A stretch of DNA of 64,000 nt. Source: Ehretia macrophylla. Taxonomy: Eukaryota > Streptophyta > Magnoliopsida > Boraginales > Ehretiaceae. Below are positions 1-10,655 of the stretch, piece by piece. The stretch lies in assembly GCA_037974665.1 (NCBI GenBank), contig CM075773.1:30287853-30351852 (forward strand). Direction: 5' to 3'. Every line of letters starts with the position of its first letter. Position 1 is the first letter of the stretch. The translations under genes were made by a program, and so were the position numbers. The notes beneath the pieces are model-generated. The model saw only the letters and a program-made list of their open reading frames with translations. It searched no databases and was not told the DNA's origin.

Positions 1-8
1 TTAATCTT

Positions 9-1915
9 CTAAAATTGTTGGTCCTTCTGTTGAGCCTCTCGTAACTCGGACAACAAGGTCGATTGAACTTTTGTAGTGGCAAAAAGTAACCCCTTCCAAG
101 TCAATTGTGGTTTCCACAAAAATACTTCCTCCAACAACTCCTGAACCTTGACTTCTAGTTTTGCCATGCTCGCTTTCCTACTCAAGGCATCTGCAACTAC
201 ATTTGCTTTACCGGGCACATAATTGATTGTGCAGTTATAATCATCCAAAAGCTCCATCCACCGCCTTTGCCTCATATTCAACTCTTTTGGAGAGAACAAG
301 TATTTCAAGCTCTTGTGATCAGTAAATACCTCAAACTTGTTACCCCACAGATAATGCCTCCATTTCTTGAGTGCAAACACAATAGCCGCTAACTCCAAAT
401 CATGCGTCGGGTAATTCAATTCATACGGCTTCGGTTTCCTAGAGGCATACGCAATCACTCTTCTATTTTGCATCAGTACACAACCCAATCCTTTTTTCGA
501 AGCATCGCTATAGATTACAAAACCTTGACTTCCTTCAGGCAATGCAAGAACAGCGCGGTAGTCAATCTTTTCTTCAACTCTTGGAAGTTGTTCTCACACT
601 TATCATCCCACACGAACTTTGTTTTCTTTTGAGTGAGCTTTGTAAGCGGTCCTGCAATCTTAGAGAAATCCTTAACGAACCTCCGATAATAGCCGGCTAG
701 ACCAAGAAAACTCCGAATCTCCGTAACATTCTCCGGCTTCTTCCAAGACATCACCGCTTCTATCTTCGCTGGATCCACTGCCATTCCCTCTTGGGATATG
801 ATATGCCCCAAAAATGCAATCTGCTGCAACCAAAATTCAAATTTGCTAAACTTAGCATACAATTGATGCTCTCGAAGTTTCTGCAGTACCAACTGCAGAT
901 GTTGTTCATGCTCAGCCTCGGATTTCGAGTATACCAAAATATTATCAATGAAGATTACCACAAATTGGTCCAAGTAGGGTAGAAATACCTTGTGCATCAA
1001 GTCCATAAAAGCTGCAGGGGCATTAGTTAGTCCAAATGGCATCACCACATATTCATAATGCCCATATCTCGTCCTGAAAGCCGTTTTAGGCACATCTTCC
1101 TTTTTGATTCGCAACTGATAGTACCCTTGCCTCAAGTCGAGTTTTGAATACACTTTGGCTCCTTGAAGTTGATCAAATAGCTCGTCGATCAGTGGAAGTG
1201 GGTATTTATTCTTGACAGCCACTTGGTTCAATCCTCGGTAGTCGATGCATAGCCTCAACGTTTCATCTTTCTTCTTTACAAATAGAACTGGTGCACCCCA
1301 CGGAGAAGAACTTGGTTGAACAAACCCTTTCTTCAACAATCCTTGCAATTGGTCCTTCAATTCTTGTAGCTCGGCCGGTGCCATACGATAGGGAGCTTTA
1401 GATATCGGTTGGGTGCCAGGCAGTAGCTCTATAACGAACTCGATCTCTCGATTTGGGGGTAAACTGGGCAATTCTTCAAGAAACACATCCGCATAGTCTT
1501 TGATCACAGGCATTTCCTCCAACTTAGCTTTGTCCGACGGCTTGTTGATGAGGTATGCTAAGTATCTGCTACACCCTTTTATCAAGGACTTCACTACTTT
1601 CATAGATGAAATGATAGAACTCTCGGTGAAATCTCTTCGACCTACTACCTCCAGTATTGGTTGACCAGGTACCCAGAATGTTATAATCTTCGTTCGACAA
1701 TCTAGTTGGACATGATGTTTTGCCAACCAATCCATCCCTAAGATGACCTCATAGTCTCGAAAAGGTAATACAATAAGATTGGCTGAGAATTCCCTATCCT
1801 TAATTTGGATTTTACATGCTTTGCAAGCTGGGCTAGTAACAAGTTTAGAACCCATCGCAACTTCTACTTCGTAAGGCAAACATACAACTTTCAGTTTTAC
1901 ACGTTGTACATACAA
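9..1915 (-). pseudogene. pol: gypsy pol region: protease, reverse transcriptase, RNase H (fossil)
   Basis: This is the Pol part of the left-edge gypsy element. In minus-strand order there is an aspartic-protease-like region with the flap-side phrase VILGMDWL (about 1640-1915), an RT domain with [21 protein letters not shown] and [12 protein letters not shown] (about 780-1430), the RT thumb/connection with [12 protein letters not shown] (about 650-760), and RNase H with [11 protein letters not shown] and [10 protein letters not shown], ending near a VVADALSRK phrase (about 150-540). In the family these enzymes mature Gag-Pol, copy the RNA and remove the template strand inside the particle. The region is broken and is treated as a fossil. 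It continues beyond position 1, where integrase would be expected. Confidence 0.85.
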
Positions 1916-2076
1916 GGGAGTAATAAATGAATGAGTAGCACCTTAACAGGTTGATTCAGTATGAAGAATGTACCTTCAACAACAGCGGTCTCATCTGGAA
2001 GCTCCTCGCACTCAATAGCATAGGCTCGAGCCTGAACTCTAGGAACTAGAGTCTTGCCTCTACCAGCTGATTTAAC

Positions 2077-2527
2077 CTAATTCTGTCCTGCCTGCCATTT
2101 AGGGCAGTCCTTGATCTGATGCTGATCACTGCCACATCTCACACATCGTCCTGACTTCTTCCAGCACTGGGCCTCGGTATGACCCTTCTTGTCACAGTAA
2201 GAACAGTTGACAAACTGAGTAGCAGGTGAACTACCTGTGGATCCGCGGGTGGAAAAGGCTGATGGTGCTTTTGTCAGGCTACGGTTATTCACTGGTCTGT
2301 TCTGGCCCTGGCCCTTATTATGACTCTAACTCTGACTCTGGAATTTCCTCTACTGACCTGGAGGCTGGTATGGTTTCTTGTTCAGCTGACTCGAACCGAC
2401 TCTATCAAGTTTTCTCTTCTCAACTCAGGAAGTAGCAGCAAAGAGAGCATAATAGGTATCGAAGTCATGAGAAGCCAACTGGTCCTGAATCTCTGGCCTC
2501 AATCCAGTCGTAAATTTCCACATCTTC
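2077..2527 (-). pseudogene. gag: gypsy gag, C-terminal part with two zinc knuckles (fossil)
   Basis: Two CCHC zinc knuckles stand in a row on the minus strand: CSYCDKKGHTEAQC and CVRCGSDQHQIKDC, both with C-x2-C-x4-H-x4-C spacing (about 2110-2205). Such knuckles bind the genomic RNA in the nucleocapsid. The sequence from about 2300 to 2527 reads as Gag residues upstream of the knuckles and ends where the solo LTR begins at 2528. The rest of gag resumes on the far side of that LTR, at 6201. It belongs to the element whose pol lies at 9-1915. Broken. Confidence 0.8.
2523..2527. repeat. target-site duplication, left, of the nested solo LTR
   Basis: TCTTC directly abuts the LTR end at 2528 and pairs with TATTC at 6201-6205, four of five bases equal. 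Five base pairs is the normal target duplication of Ty3/gypsy integrases. Confidence 0.6.
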
Positions 2528-4441
2528 TGTCACGCCCCAACCCGACCTATAAACGTTAGACTAGGGTGTGATCTAAACATTCAAGTCCTTTCACATTCTT
2601 AATCATTCTAGGAGGTTTAACACTTAACGTTTTATTCTAGACTCCAAAATTTTTCCGGAAATCCGACAGCATAACGGCTGTAATTGGACTCTTTGTTTTG
2701 ACCTAAGTTTTCTAACAGCCTCAAACTTTCAATTCAAGTTCATTCCTAACTAGAGTTTACTATTTTACCATCGATTGAATTACTTATTGGTTATTTCGAC
2801 GTTCCGTTTGATTTATAACCTAGCATGATACTATGTCTCGTTTGTCCATTTATCCTCGTTTCAAAATATAAATGTTGATCTTAACTTATTAGCGAGTACC
2901 TGTTGAGATTGGATAAGTTCATTTGCCTATTCCATAACTAGCATCATAACCTATGATAGATACTAATGATAACAAAAACAAAAACGATCATAGTATGTCT
3001 AGCATCAGTCTACTTAATATAAGTACAAACCAAAATTAGACCCCAAATTATAACGGGGGTCTTTTACATCACAAGCAACAAATAACATAAGGGAAATAGT
3101 CTTCAAGTAGCAAAAGTTCACAAGTAGTCACGTTCAAGCAAAACAACAGTAACAGGCAATCACTCTAGGGGTTCCTCATTAGGTACATTATCCTCGAGTT
3201 CCTATGCCAGTTCTTCTTCACCTGAGATGATAAAAGAGGGTGAGTCCTTATGAACTCAGCGAGGGGGAACGAGAAATAAGTTTTGAAACTCGTTTTTCGG
3301 TTCAATTTATGAAAACCCCTTTTTAAAACATGTCACATATTACAAATGATATGGTAAGCAATTATAAGAAACAAATCGAGAAACGGATACAATTACCAAT
3401 CATTTCAAGGATACGGTGAGCATTTGCTCTCAATTTCAATTTCGAATCAATTGTTGCGGCCGACTTCAATAATCCACTTATCACTCCCAATTGGGTGTAC
3501 TTCGGATGTACCCCGAAACCTACGACCCAACTCTCCAAGGGTGAATACCAAGCGAGAGAGGGAATTAGATCATGGTAGTCATGGTAACACCGGCAAGCTC
3601 GATGCCGCCCGGCAGACGTGAAACGCTACCATGCCACACGAAAGGTTGCAACCTCGTATGCAATGCACATTTATAACATTTAACATATCACATTAGGAGG
3701 GCAACAAAGTAGGTTGCCTCCGAACAGTTATAAGATCGCATGTTGTCAAGTAGTCAAACAAGGCACGATAAGACAAGTAATTTCACTTGAAAGGCATATA
3801 GAGTCATATGATCATCAAACGGGCAGCCATGTAACACATGTAAAACAGGCTATATAACTCATTAAGAGGTCCACGCAATCAAGCGATAAGATTATTCAAC
3901 GTGCAATGATATCAACATGGGTTCGGATGCAAGAAAAGCTTATTTGTCAACATGCAATGGTCAAGATCACTTTTGAAGTTATAAAACATTTACGGGCAGC
4001 CTACTAAGCATATGATTCCAACACAAAATCCAATTGATCAACACCTATTAAGACTATTGAGTCATTAGGGTTCCCATTTCATGCTTAATCAAGTGATTAA
4101 AACCCTAAGTCCACTCAAGATCATTATCAAGTCTTGCATCATTTAATTCAACATCCTCAAGTGATCACAACAGTCCACATAACATCCCAACACCACATTT
4201 CCACACAATTAGTGTCACAAGAGAGGTTACAACAATTTTCCAAGCATATGGCTAAATAAAACCTTTACTGTAATAGGCTGTTTTCTCACAATCAATAGGA
4301 TAACCAAAAAATCTCCAAATTCAGTAAATAAGATTTCAAATTAAAGCTCAAGAAGTTAACTAAAATCAGAAACAAACCTTGCATCAATTGGAGTTCAGAA
4401 TCATTAGTTATAGCCGAAACAGTGAGGTAGCACAAAACTGT

Positions 4442-4850
4442 CCAGATTTGCACACTTTTCAGAAATTGACATTTTTGAGATCCTTAGAGTCATTTTTAGC
4501 TTTGGTCCATTTCTGACAAAATTGTCCAGAACTGAAAAATCTAGCGGCACACCAATTTTCATGCGTTTTGGACAACATTTACTAAGTCAAATATGGTTCG
4601 TTCCACAAGGTCAGTGCATCTGCCAAAACCTGATTCATTTTTCCAGATTTCCAGATTTGGTCACATTCTAATGATTTGTCATTTTGAGGACCTTAGATTC
4701 AAAATTAGCTTCGGCCTATTTCTGGGAACAATGTTCAAAACTGTCCAAAATAGTCACCCACCAATTTTCAAGCATTTTTAACATCATTTTCCTAGCTAAA
4801 CTTACCTCGAACAGAAGGGTCAGAGAGCTGTCACAAGAATTCGACTTCAC
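4442..4850. repeat. pair of diverged direct repeats, about 209 bp each, inside the solo LTR
   Basis: Units start CCAGATTTGCACAC (4442) and CCAGATTTGGTCAC (4651). They match the pair at 9030-9430 in the 5' LTR in both order and spacing, so the duplication was in the ancestral LTR. Confidence 0.75.
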
Positions 4851-5858
4851 CTAGCATCATTTTCAAGCCAAGATCTTGCCATGCATGGTTGTTTAAGCTC
4901 ATGAACAACCACATAACTCAAGTACAGAAGCAAATATACACATTTATGAACATGCATGTGAAATTTCAAAGAGTTTTCAAAAGCTTTTAACCCTCACCTT
5001 AGCAATCAACCACAAAATGCTCAAGACACTTTGTTGAAGCTCAAATCTTCTCATTTTCTTTGCCTAGCCGAAAACCTACTAGCTTTTCTCTATTTTTCCT
5101 AGATTAATAAGCAATCTCTTAGTGCATGCAAGTAATTAGAACTTGAAGAAAAGAAATGGATGCTTAGTAACTCACCTAGGCCGAAATGAAGCTTCAAATG
5201 CACATGCAAGAGTGATTTCGAGCTCTAGCTTGTTTGCTTGGGTTTCTCGATGGCTACTCGACCTTGCTCAACCAAGATGTGAAGAAGACAAGCTAAGGAG
5301 GTAGAAAACTCAGCCAAGAACCGAAAATGGAGAGAGAAAATGAAGGGGAGAGAGGAAAGATTGAGGAAAATGAGTTGAAATGAAAAGAAGACAAGCCTTG
5401 TAACTTGGGGATGCAAGCTCGGCCTTGGGCAGCCAACAATCTGAAATTTGTGTCTTCAAGATAGAATTTTAAATGTTTAGCATGGGCTTCAAGCTTTTGG
5501 TCGAGCAAGGTGTGCAAATGTGAGGGTTTTTGATAATTTTTTTATGCTTTTTGGTGTCATAGTTGTCTAGCATGCATATTTAATTGTGTTGTTCAAATTT
5601 CTTGCTCAAACATGGTGTGGTCGGCTATGACATGTGCAAAATTCTGATTTCTTGTCATCTTTTGGGTGTTAATTGTTGTGTGTTGAAAATGCAAAAAGAA
5701 CAAAGAATAAAGAATAAGGAATGTCTAGTGTTTGGTGCATTTTTGTCTTCTAGTGAATGGAATTTGGAGTATTATATTGATAGTGGATTTTGTAGGATTG
5801 TTTTAGGATTATTTTATAGTTTAGTGTTCCGTGTAAGATGCTTTCTCGGTTAGCGTGA

Positions 5859-6185
5859 AGGCACGCTTTCCTAGGTTTAAGGCACGCACTACGAGGTAGA
5901 ACACGAACTACGAGACGAACGCATATTTTTCAAGACTAAGGCACATACTTCAGGATAAGTGCACGGATTCCAATGCTAACACACGCAACCCTAGGTGAAT
6001 GAACGTAGATCAAAATAAGGCACGTAATTCAATGCAATGCATGTAATTCAAGACACGACTCTCAAACCTAAGTTAACGCACGTACAACGAGGCATGCACG
6101 AAAACCAAGACACGGCACGTATTCCAAGGTCAGTCATATCACACTAGGTCTCTAGCACGCAAATTGAGGTAATACACGTTATTCT
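5859..6185. repeat. degenerate array of about 20-bp GGCACGTA-type units at the LTR U3 end
   Basis: About fifteen short units of the kind GCACGTAATTCAAGG, with variants such as GCACGCACTACGAGG and ACACGCAACCCTAGG, repeat every 17-24 bp up to the LTR terminus. The equivalent arrays in the other LTRs differ in length (10443-10655, 37288-37680, 53240-53465). Confidence 0.7.
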
Positions 6186-6200
6186 GGGTCGGGCCTCACA

Positions 6201-6205
6201 TATTC
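6201..6205. repeat. target-site duplication, right, of the nested solo LTR
   Basis: TATTC directly follows the LTR terminus at 6200 and pairs with TCTTC at 2523-2527 with one difference. Confidence 0.6.
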
Positions 6206-6801
6206 GCCTCCGGAGTACTAACCATATATTGAGCATAACGGGACAGTCGGTCAAAATGAGCCTCGTACTGGGCCACCGTCATGTTACCCTGGGTCAAGTG
6301 CATGAACTCCTCAATCCGCCTCTGCCTGGAAACTGCAGGTACATATTTCTCCTTGAATGCCTTAACGAAATTACCCCACAAGCGAGGTGTCTGATCAGTT
6401 TCCCACAGTGCCTCCACAGTGTGCCACCAATGTTCAGCATCCCCGTGCAACAGAAACACAGCAAACTCCACATTTTCTTCATCAGTATAATCAAGTGGCC
6501 TGAAAATCCTCTCGATCTCGGACAGCCAAGCCTCTGCTTTCTCATCATCAGCTTCTCCGTGGAATTTGGACGGGTGAAAGTCAAGGAACTCCCTCATTCT
6601 GCTATGTCTCCCATGGTTGCCATCATTCCTATTGTTGTTGTTGGCTTCACGTGCATCTTGACGCTCCATCACTAGTGATACGCGATCCATGGCATTTGTC
6701 ATCATGTTAAACATAGCTATGCCAGGATTAGTTTGATAAGCATCACCGGTCTCTTGAGGTTCACTGCTCCTATTAGTAGTGCGAGTACTAGGGCCAGCCA
6801 T
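6201..6801 (-). pseudogene. gag: gypsy gag, N-terminal part (fossil)
   Basis: A minus-strand frame opens with MAGPSTRTTNRSS at 6801, about 240 bp downstream of the primer-binding site, which is where gag should begin. Residues from about 70 (REFLDFHPSKF) to about 185 have the pattern of the retrotransposon Gag family: a WL-ERIF helix, FAVFLLHGDAEHWW, and a stretch ending FMHLTQGNMTVAQYEAHFDRL. This is the capsid-like part of Gag. The frame is interrupted by the nested LTR that ends at 6200; the zinc-knuckle part lies beyond that LTR at 2077-2527. Treated as a fossil. Confidence 0.85.
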
Positions 6802-7044
6802 CTATAGGCACAGATTACGATGCACAACTTATTGAAATACAACAACAGGAATTTAATGCATAAGATATGCGACATAATGTAGATACATAATTCTAGAAGC
6901 AATTAAGACATGTTAATCACTTAAGCACATAGAACACAGAAGGCACAATTAACATTATCACACAACAACATATAGACAAGTCATCCTAATTATCTCAGGG
7001 CTCTACCCATGGTCCGAGAGTTAAACCCGGCTTAAGCAATCTAA

Positions 7045-7056
7045 GCTCTGATACCA
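7045..7056 (-). promoter_or_regulatory. primer-binding site, initiator tRNA-Met type
   Basis: Minus-strand TGGTATCAGAGC is complementary to the 3' end of plant initiator tRNA-Met, the commonest primer for plant Ty3/gypsy and Ty1/copia elements. It lies 16 nt inside the element from the LTR edge at 7073, which is further than the usual few bases (the copia element in this window has no gap). The site fixes the orientation of the element and shows that 7073-10665 is its 5' LTR. Confidence 0.85.
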
Positions 7057-9029
7057 TTCTTTTCTTATAAGTTGTCACGCCCCAACCTGGCCTATAAGGT
7101 TAGACTACAGTGTGATCTAAACATTCAAGTCACGTCTCGTACTTAATTGTTCATGAAAATTTAACACTTAATGTATTAGCCTAAACTCCAAATTTTTTTA
7201 GAAAACCGGCAGCATAACGGTTGTAATTGGGCTCTTTGGTTTGACCTAATTCTCTAAACGCCTCAAATTTTCCAATCTCAATTTCATTTCCAACTAGGAT
7301 TACTATTTACCATCAATTGAAATGCCTACTGGTTATCTCGATGTCTCGTTTGATTAATAACCTAGCATGATACTATGTCTCGTTTGTTTGTTTATCCTCG
7401 TTACAAAAGTACCTGTTGATCTTAGCTTAACAACGAGTACCTGCTTAAGATTTGGTTGGTTCATTTTACTTAGCCCTTACCTAATACTTCATAATCCTAT
7501 TATAGATACTAGCAGTAATAATAGCAAAACGACCACAGTAGTGTCTGTCTAGTTATCATCAGTACAAACCAAAATTAGACCCCAAATTACAACGGGGGTC
7601 TTTTACATTACAAACAACAAGCAACATAAAAGAAATAGTCTTCGAGTAGCATAGTGTTCACAAATAGCCATAATCACGCAAAGCACATAGGACAGGCAAT
7701 CACTCCAAGGAATCATCGTTAGGCACGTCGTCCTCAGGTACCTGTTCTTGATCTTCTTCACCTGAGATGATAAAAGAGGGTGAATCCTTATGAACTCAGC
7801 GCGGGGGGAACGAGAAATAGGTTTTGAAACTCATTTTCTGGTTCAACTTATGAAAATTCTTTTGCAAGCATGAATATAACACAATTAAGTACATAATCAA
7901 TAATATAAGAGTAAATGAACACAATTACCCGTCTTTCCTCCCTGAGGTCCTCTAGGAACCAAGCGAGAGTACTTATACACATAGTAAAAAGGATACGGTG
8001 AGCTTTTGCTCTCAGTTCATTTCTAGTGTCAGTTGTTGCGGCCGACTTCAAATCATCCCCTTATCACGCCAAGTGGGTATACTCTGGATGTACCCCAAAA
8101 TCCTATGACCCAACTCTCCGAGGAAGTCTAGCCCCTAAGCGAGAGAGGGAATTGGACAATGGTAGTCACGGTTGTACCGGCAAGCCCGATGCCGCCCAGT
8201 GTGCATGAACGCTACCACGCCAGAATGAAAGGTTGCAACCTTATATGCAATGTACATTTATGACATTTAATATATCACATTAGGAGGACAACAAAGTAGG
8301 TTGCCTCCGGATAGTCATAAGATTACACATTGACAAGTAAACAAGCGAGGCACGATACGACAAGTAATTTCACTTGAAAGGCATATGGAGTTATATGAAC
8401 ATTAAATGGGCAGCCATGTAACACACGTAAATCAAGTCATATAACTCATTTCAATGTTCACAAAATCAAATAATAAGATTATTCAACATGCAACAACATC
8501 TACGTGGGTTTGGATGCAAGAAAGGCCTATTTATCGACATGCAATGATCAAAATCACATTTAGGGCTATAAGGGCAACTACGGGCAGCCTACTAAACATA
8601 TAATTACACACAATATCCATAGGATCAACACTTAGTGAATATACCAAATCATTAGGGTTTCCATTTTATGCCTACCCGTGCGATTAAGCCCCAAATCAAC
8701 TCAAAATCAATCTCAAGCCAAGCATCAATTAATTCAAACATCCCCAAGTATTCAAAACAGTCCACACAACATCCCAATGCCACAATCCCAAGCATTTAAT
8801 ACCACAAGAGACGTTACAACAAATTTTCTAAGCATACAACTAAGTGAAACCCTCACTGCAATAGGCTGTTTTCTCACAATCATTAAGACAGGCAAACAAT
8901 CTCCAATTCCAGTGAATAAGATGTCAAATTAAGGCTTAAGAAGTGAACTAAATTCAGAAACAAACCTTGCATCATTTGGAGTTCAAGATCAATAGTTATA
9001 GCCAAAACAGTGGGATTGCACAAAACTGT

Positions 9030-9430
9030 CCAGATTTGCACACATTTCAATACTTGTCGTTTTTTAGGTCTTTAGGGTCAGATTTAGCCTTAGTCCATTT
9101 CTGAAAACAATGTCCAGAACTGAAAAACTTAGCATCACACCAAATTTCATGCATTTTGGACATCATTTACTAAGTCAAAACTGGTTCGTTCTACAAAGTC
9201 AGTGCATCTGCCAAAACCTGCTTCATTTTTTCCAAACTTCCATATTTGGACACATTTTAATGATTTGCCATTTTGAGGATCTTAGAGTCAAAATTAGCTT
9301 TGGCCTATTTCTGTGAAAAATGTTCAAAACTGGAAAAACCGGTTACCTACCAACTTTCATGCATTTTAAACATCATTTTCCTAGCCAAACTCACCTCGTA
9401 ACCACAAGACAAAAAGCTGTCACCAAACCC
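9030..9430. repeat. pair of diverged direct repeats, about 210 bp each, inside the LTR
   Basis: Two units begin CCAGATTTGCACAC (9030) and CCATATTTGGACAC (9240). Both then run through a gene-poor stretch with the same order of phrases: a CATTT-TGAGG-like segment, TTTCTG-AAAA-TGT-C-GAACTG, TTTCATGCATTTT, ACATCATTT. Similarity is clear but partial, so the duplication predates the spread of the family. The same pair occurs in the other LTR copies. Confidence 0.75.
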
Positions 9431-9908
9431 GATTTCATCTATCATCACCTTCAAGCCAAAATCTTGCCATGCATGGTTGTAAAATCTTATGAACACACAT
9501 ATAACTCAAGTACAGAAGCAAGGACATACATTTAAGAGCATGCATGTGTATTTTTGAAAGGTTTTCAAGAAGTTTTAGCCCTCACCTTAGCAAATCAACA
9601 AGAAGATGCACAAAACTTTGATGAGGCACAAATTTCTTCTTCTTCCTTGCTTAGCCGAGACTCCAACTCTATTTTCTCTATGTTTCCTAGCTTTGTGGCC
9701 AAGTTCTTAGTAGGTGCATGTGGTTAGAACAAGAAGAAAAGAAATGGAAGCTAGTAAACTCACCTAGGCCAAAATGGTGACTCAAAGAGCTTGCATGTGT
9801 GATTCTTGCAACTTAGCTAGCTTGGTCGAGTTTCTTTGCTTGTTGCTTGTCTTGATGCACCATAGAATGATGAAGATGAGCCATGGAAATATGAAACTCA
9901 GCCAAGGC

Positions 9909-9978
9909 CGAGAGAGAGAGAGAAGAATGAGAGGGAGAATGAGAAATGTGAGGAGAATGAGAGAAATGAAAAAAAAAT
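9909..9978. repeat. purine-rich (GA)n tract in the LTR
   Basis: Starts with a run of GA dinucleotides and continues as GAGAATGAGA-type units. Equivalent tracts are seen at 5320-5390, 36778-36830 and, as the complement, 53888-53958 in the other LTR copies, with different lengths. Confidence 0.7.
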
Positions 9979-10442
9979 GATAGCTTTTGCAAATGTTGAT
10001 GCAAGTGTTCGGCCTTGAGCTTAGCAATTCTGATTTTTATGTCTTCAAGAAGCATTTTGAAATTCCTAGCATGGGCATGGAGCATCTTGTCTAGATTTTT
10101 GGTGCACTGGTAGAGTTTTTGAGCTATTTTTTTTATGCATTTGTGTCATAACTTGTCATAGAATTGTCTAGAATTAATTTTGAATTGAGCAAGGAAGCAT
10201 AAATGCCACAAGGTGGTCGGCCAAGGCTTGAGAAATCTGATTTTTTGTCATATTTTAAGCATTATTTAATTGTGTGTTGAAAGTGCAAAAGAATAAGGAA
10301 TGAAGAATAAGGAATATCTAGCTTTTTGTGAGATTTTGTCTTCTAGTGGGTTGAATTAGTAATTTAATATTAGTTAGTGGAATTTGTAGGATTAATTAAT
10401 GACCTAGTGCTTCGTGTAAGATGCTTTCTTGATTAGCGTGAG

Positions 10443-10655
10443 GGCACGCTTTCCTAGGTTTAGGGCACACACTACGAGGTAGGACACGAACTACAAGACG
10501 AATGTACGTTTTCCAAGTAAATGCACACAACCCTAAATGAATGCACGTAATTCAATGCAAGGCACACAAAACGAACACAATTCTTAAACCTAGGTCAAGG
10601 CACGTAAATCTAGGTTAGGACACATGAAACGAGGTATCGCACGCAAATCGAGGTT
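10443..10655. repeat. degenerate array of about 20-bp units at the U3 end of the 5' LTR
   Basis: Shorter version, about 215 bp, of the array at 5859-6185. It has GGGCACGCTTTCCTAGG, GGGCACACACTACGAGG, GCACGTAATTCAATG and similar units. The length difference between copies points to gain and loss of units. Confidence 0.7.

Larger units (their letters stand above)
2528..6200 (-). mobile_element. solo LTR of the same gypsy family, nested inside gag
   Basis: On the minus strand the unit starts TGTGAGGCCCGACCC and ends GGGGCGTGACA, the same termini as the 5' LTR at 7073-10665, and it aligns with that LTR along its length. Length is 3673 bp. No internal element sequence is attached on either side; instead gag of another element flanks it on both sides, so it is a solo LTR, the usual product of recombination between the two LTRs of a complete insertion. 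The flanks are TCTTC (2523-2527) and TATTC (6201-6205), a 5-bp target duplication with one mismatch. The mismatch and the divergence from the other copies suggest that the insertion is not recent. Confidence 0.85.

Noticed and set aside
2226-2560. Plus-strand frames across the gag region.
   Set aside because: They lie antisense to the zinc-knuckle part of gag and have no recognisable domain.
5160-5185. Splice-donor-like CTAGGTGAGT (minus strand) in the LTR, also near 9765, and GTAAGT in the inverted copy near 54088.
   Set aside because: No matching acceptor or known splicing for this family; short GT-rich motifs are expected by chance in 3.6 kb.
2528-6200. Reading the 3.6-kb TGTCACGCCCC...CCTCACA units as DNA transposons with terminal inverted repeats.
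   Set aside because: The inverted ends agree over only a few bases, and the copy at 7073 sits exactly where a 5' LTR should be, beside a primer-binding site. The units are LTRs.
10531-10545. Telomere-like CCCTAAA in the LTR.
   Set aside because: A single occurrence inside the degenerate 20-bp array, not a tandem telomeric repeat.
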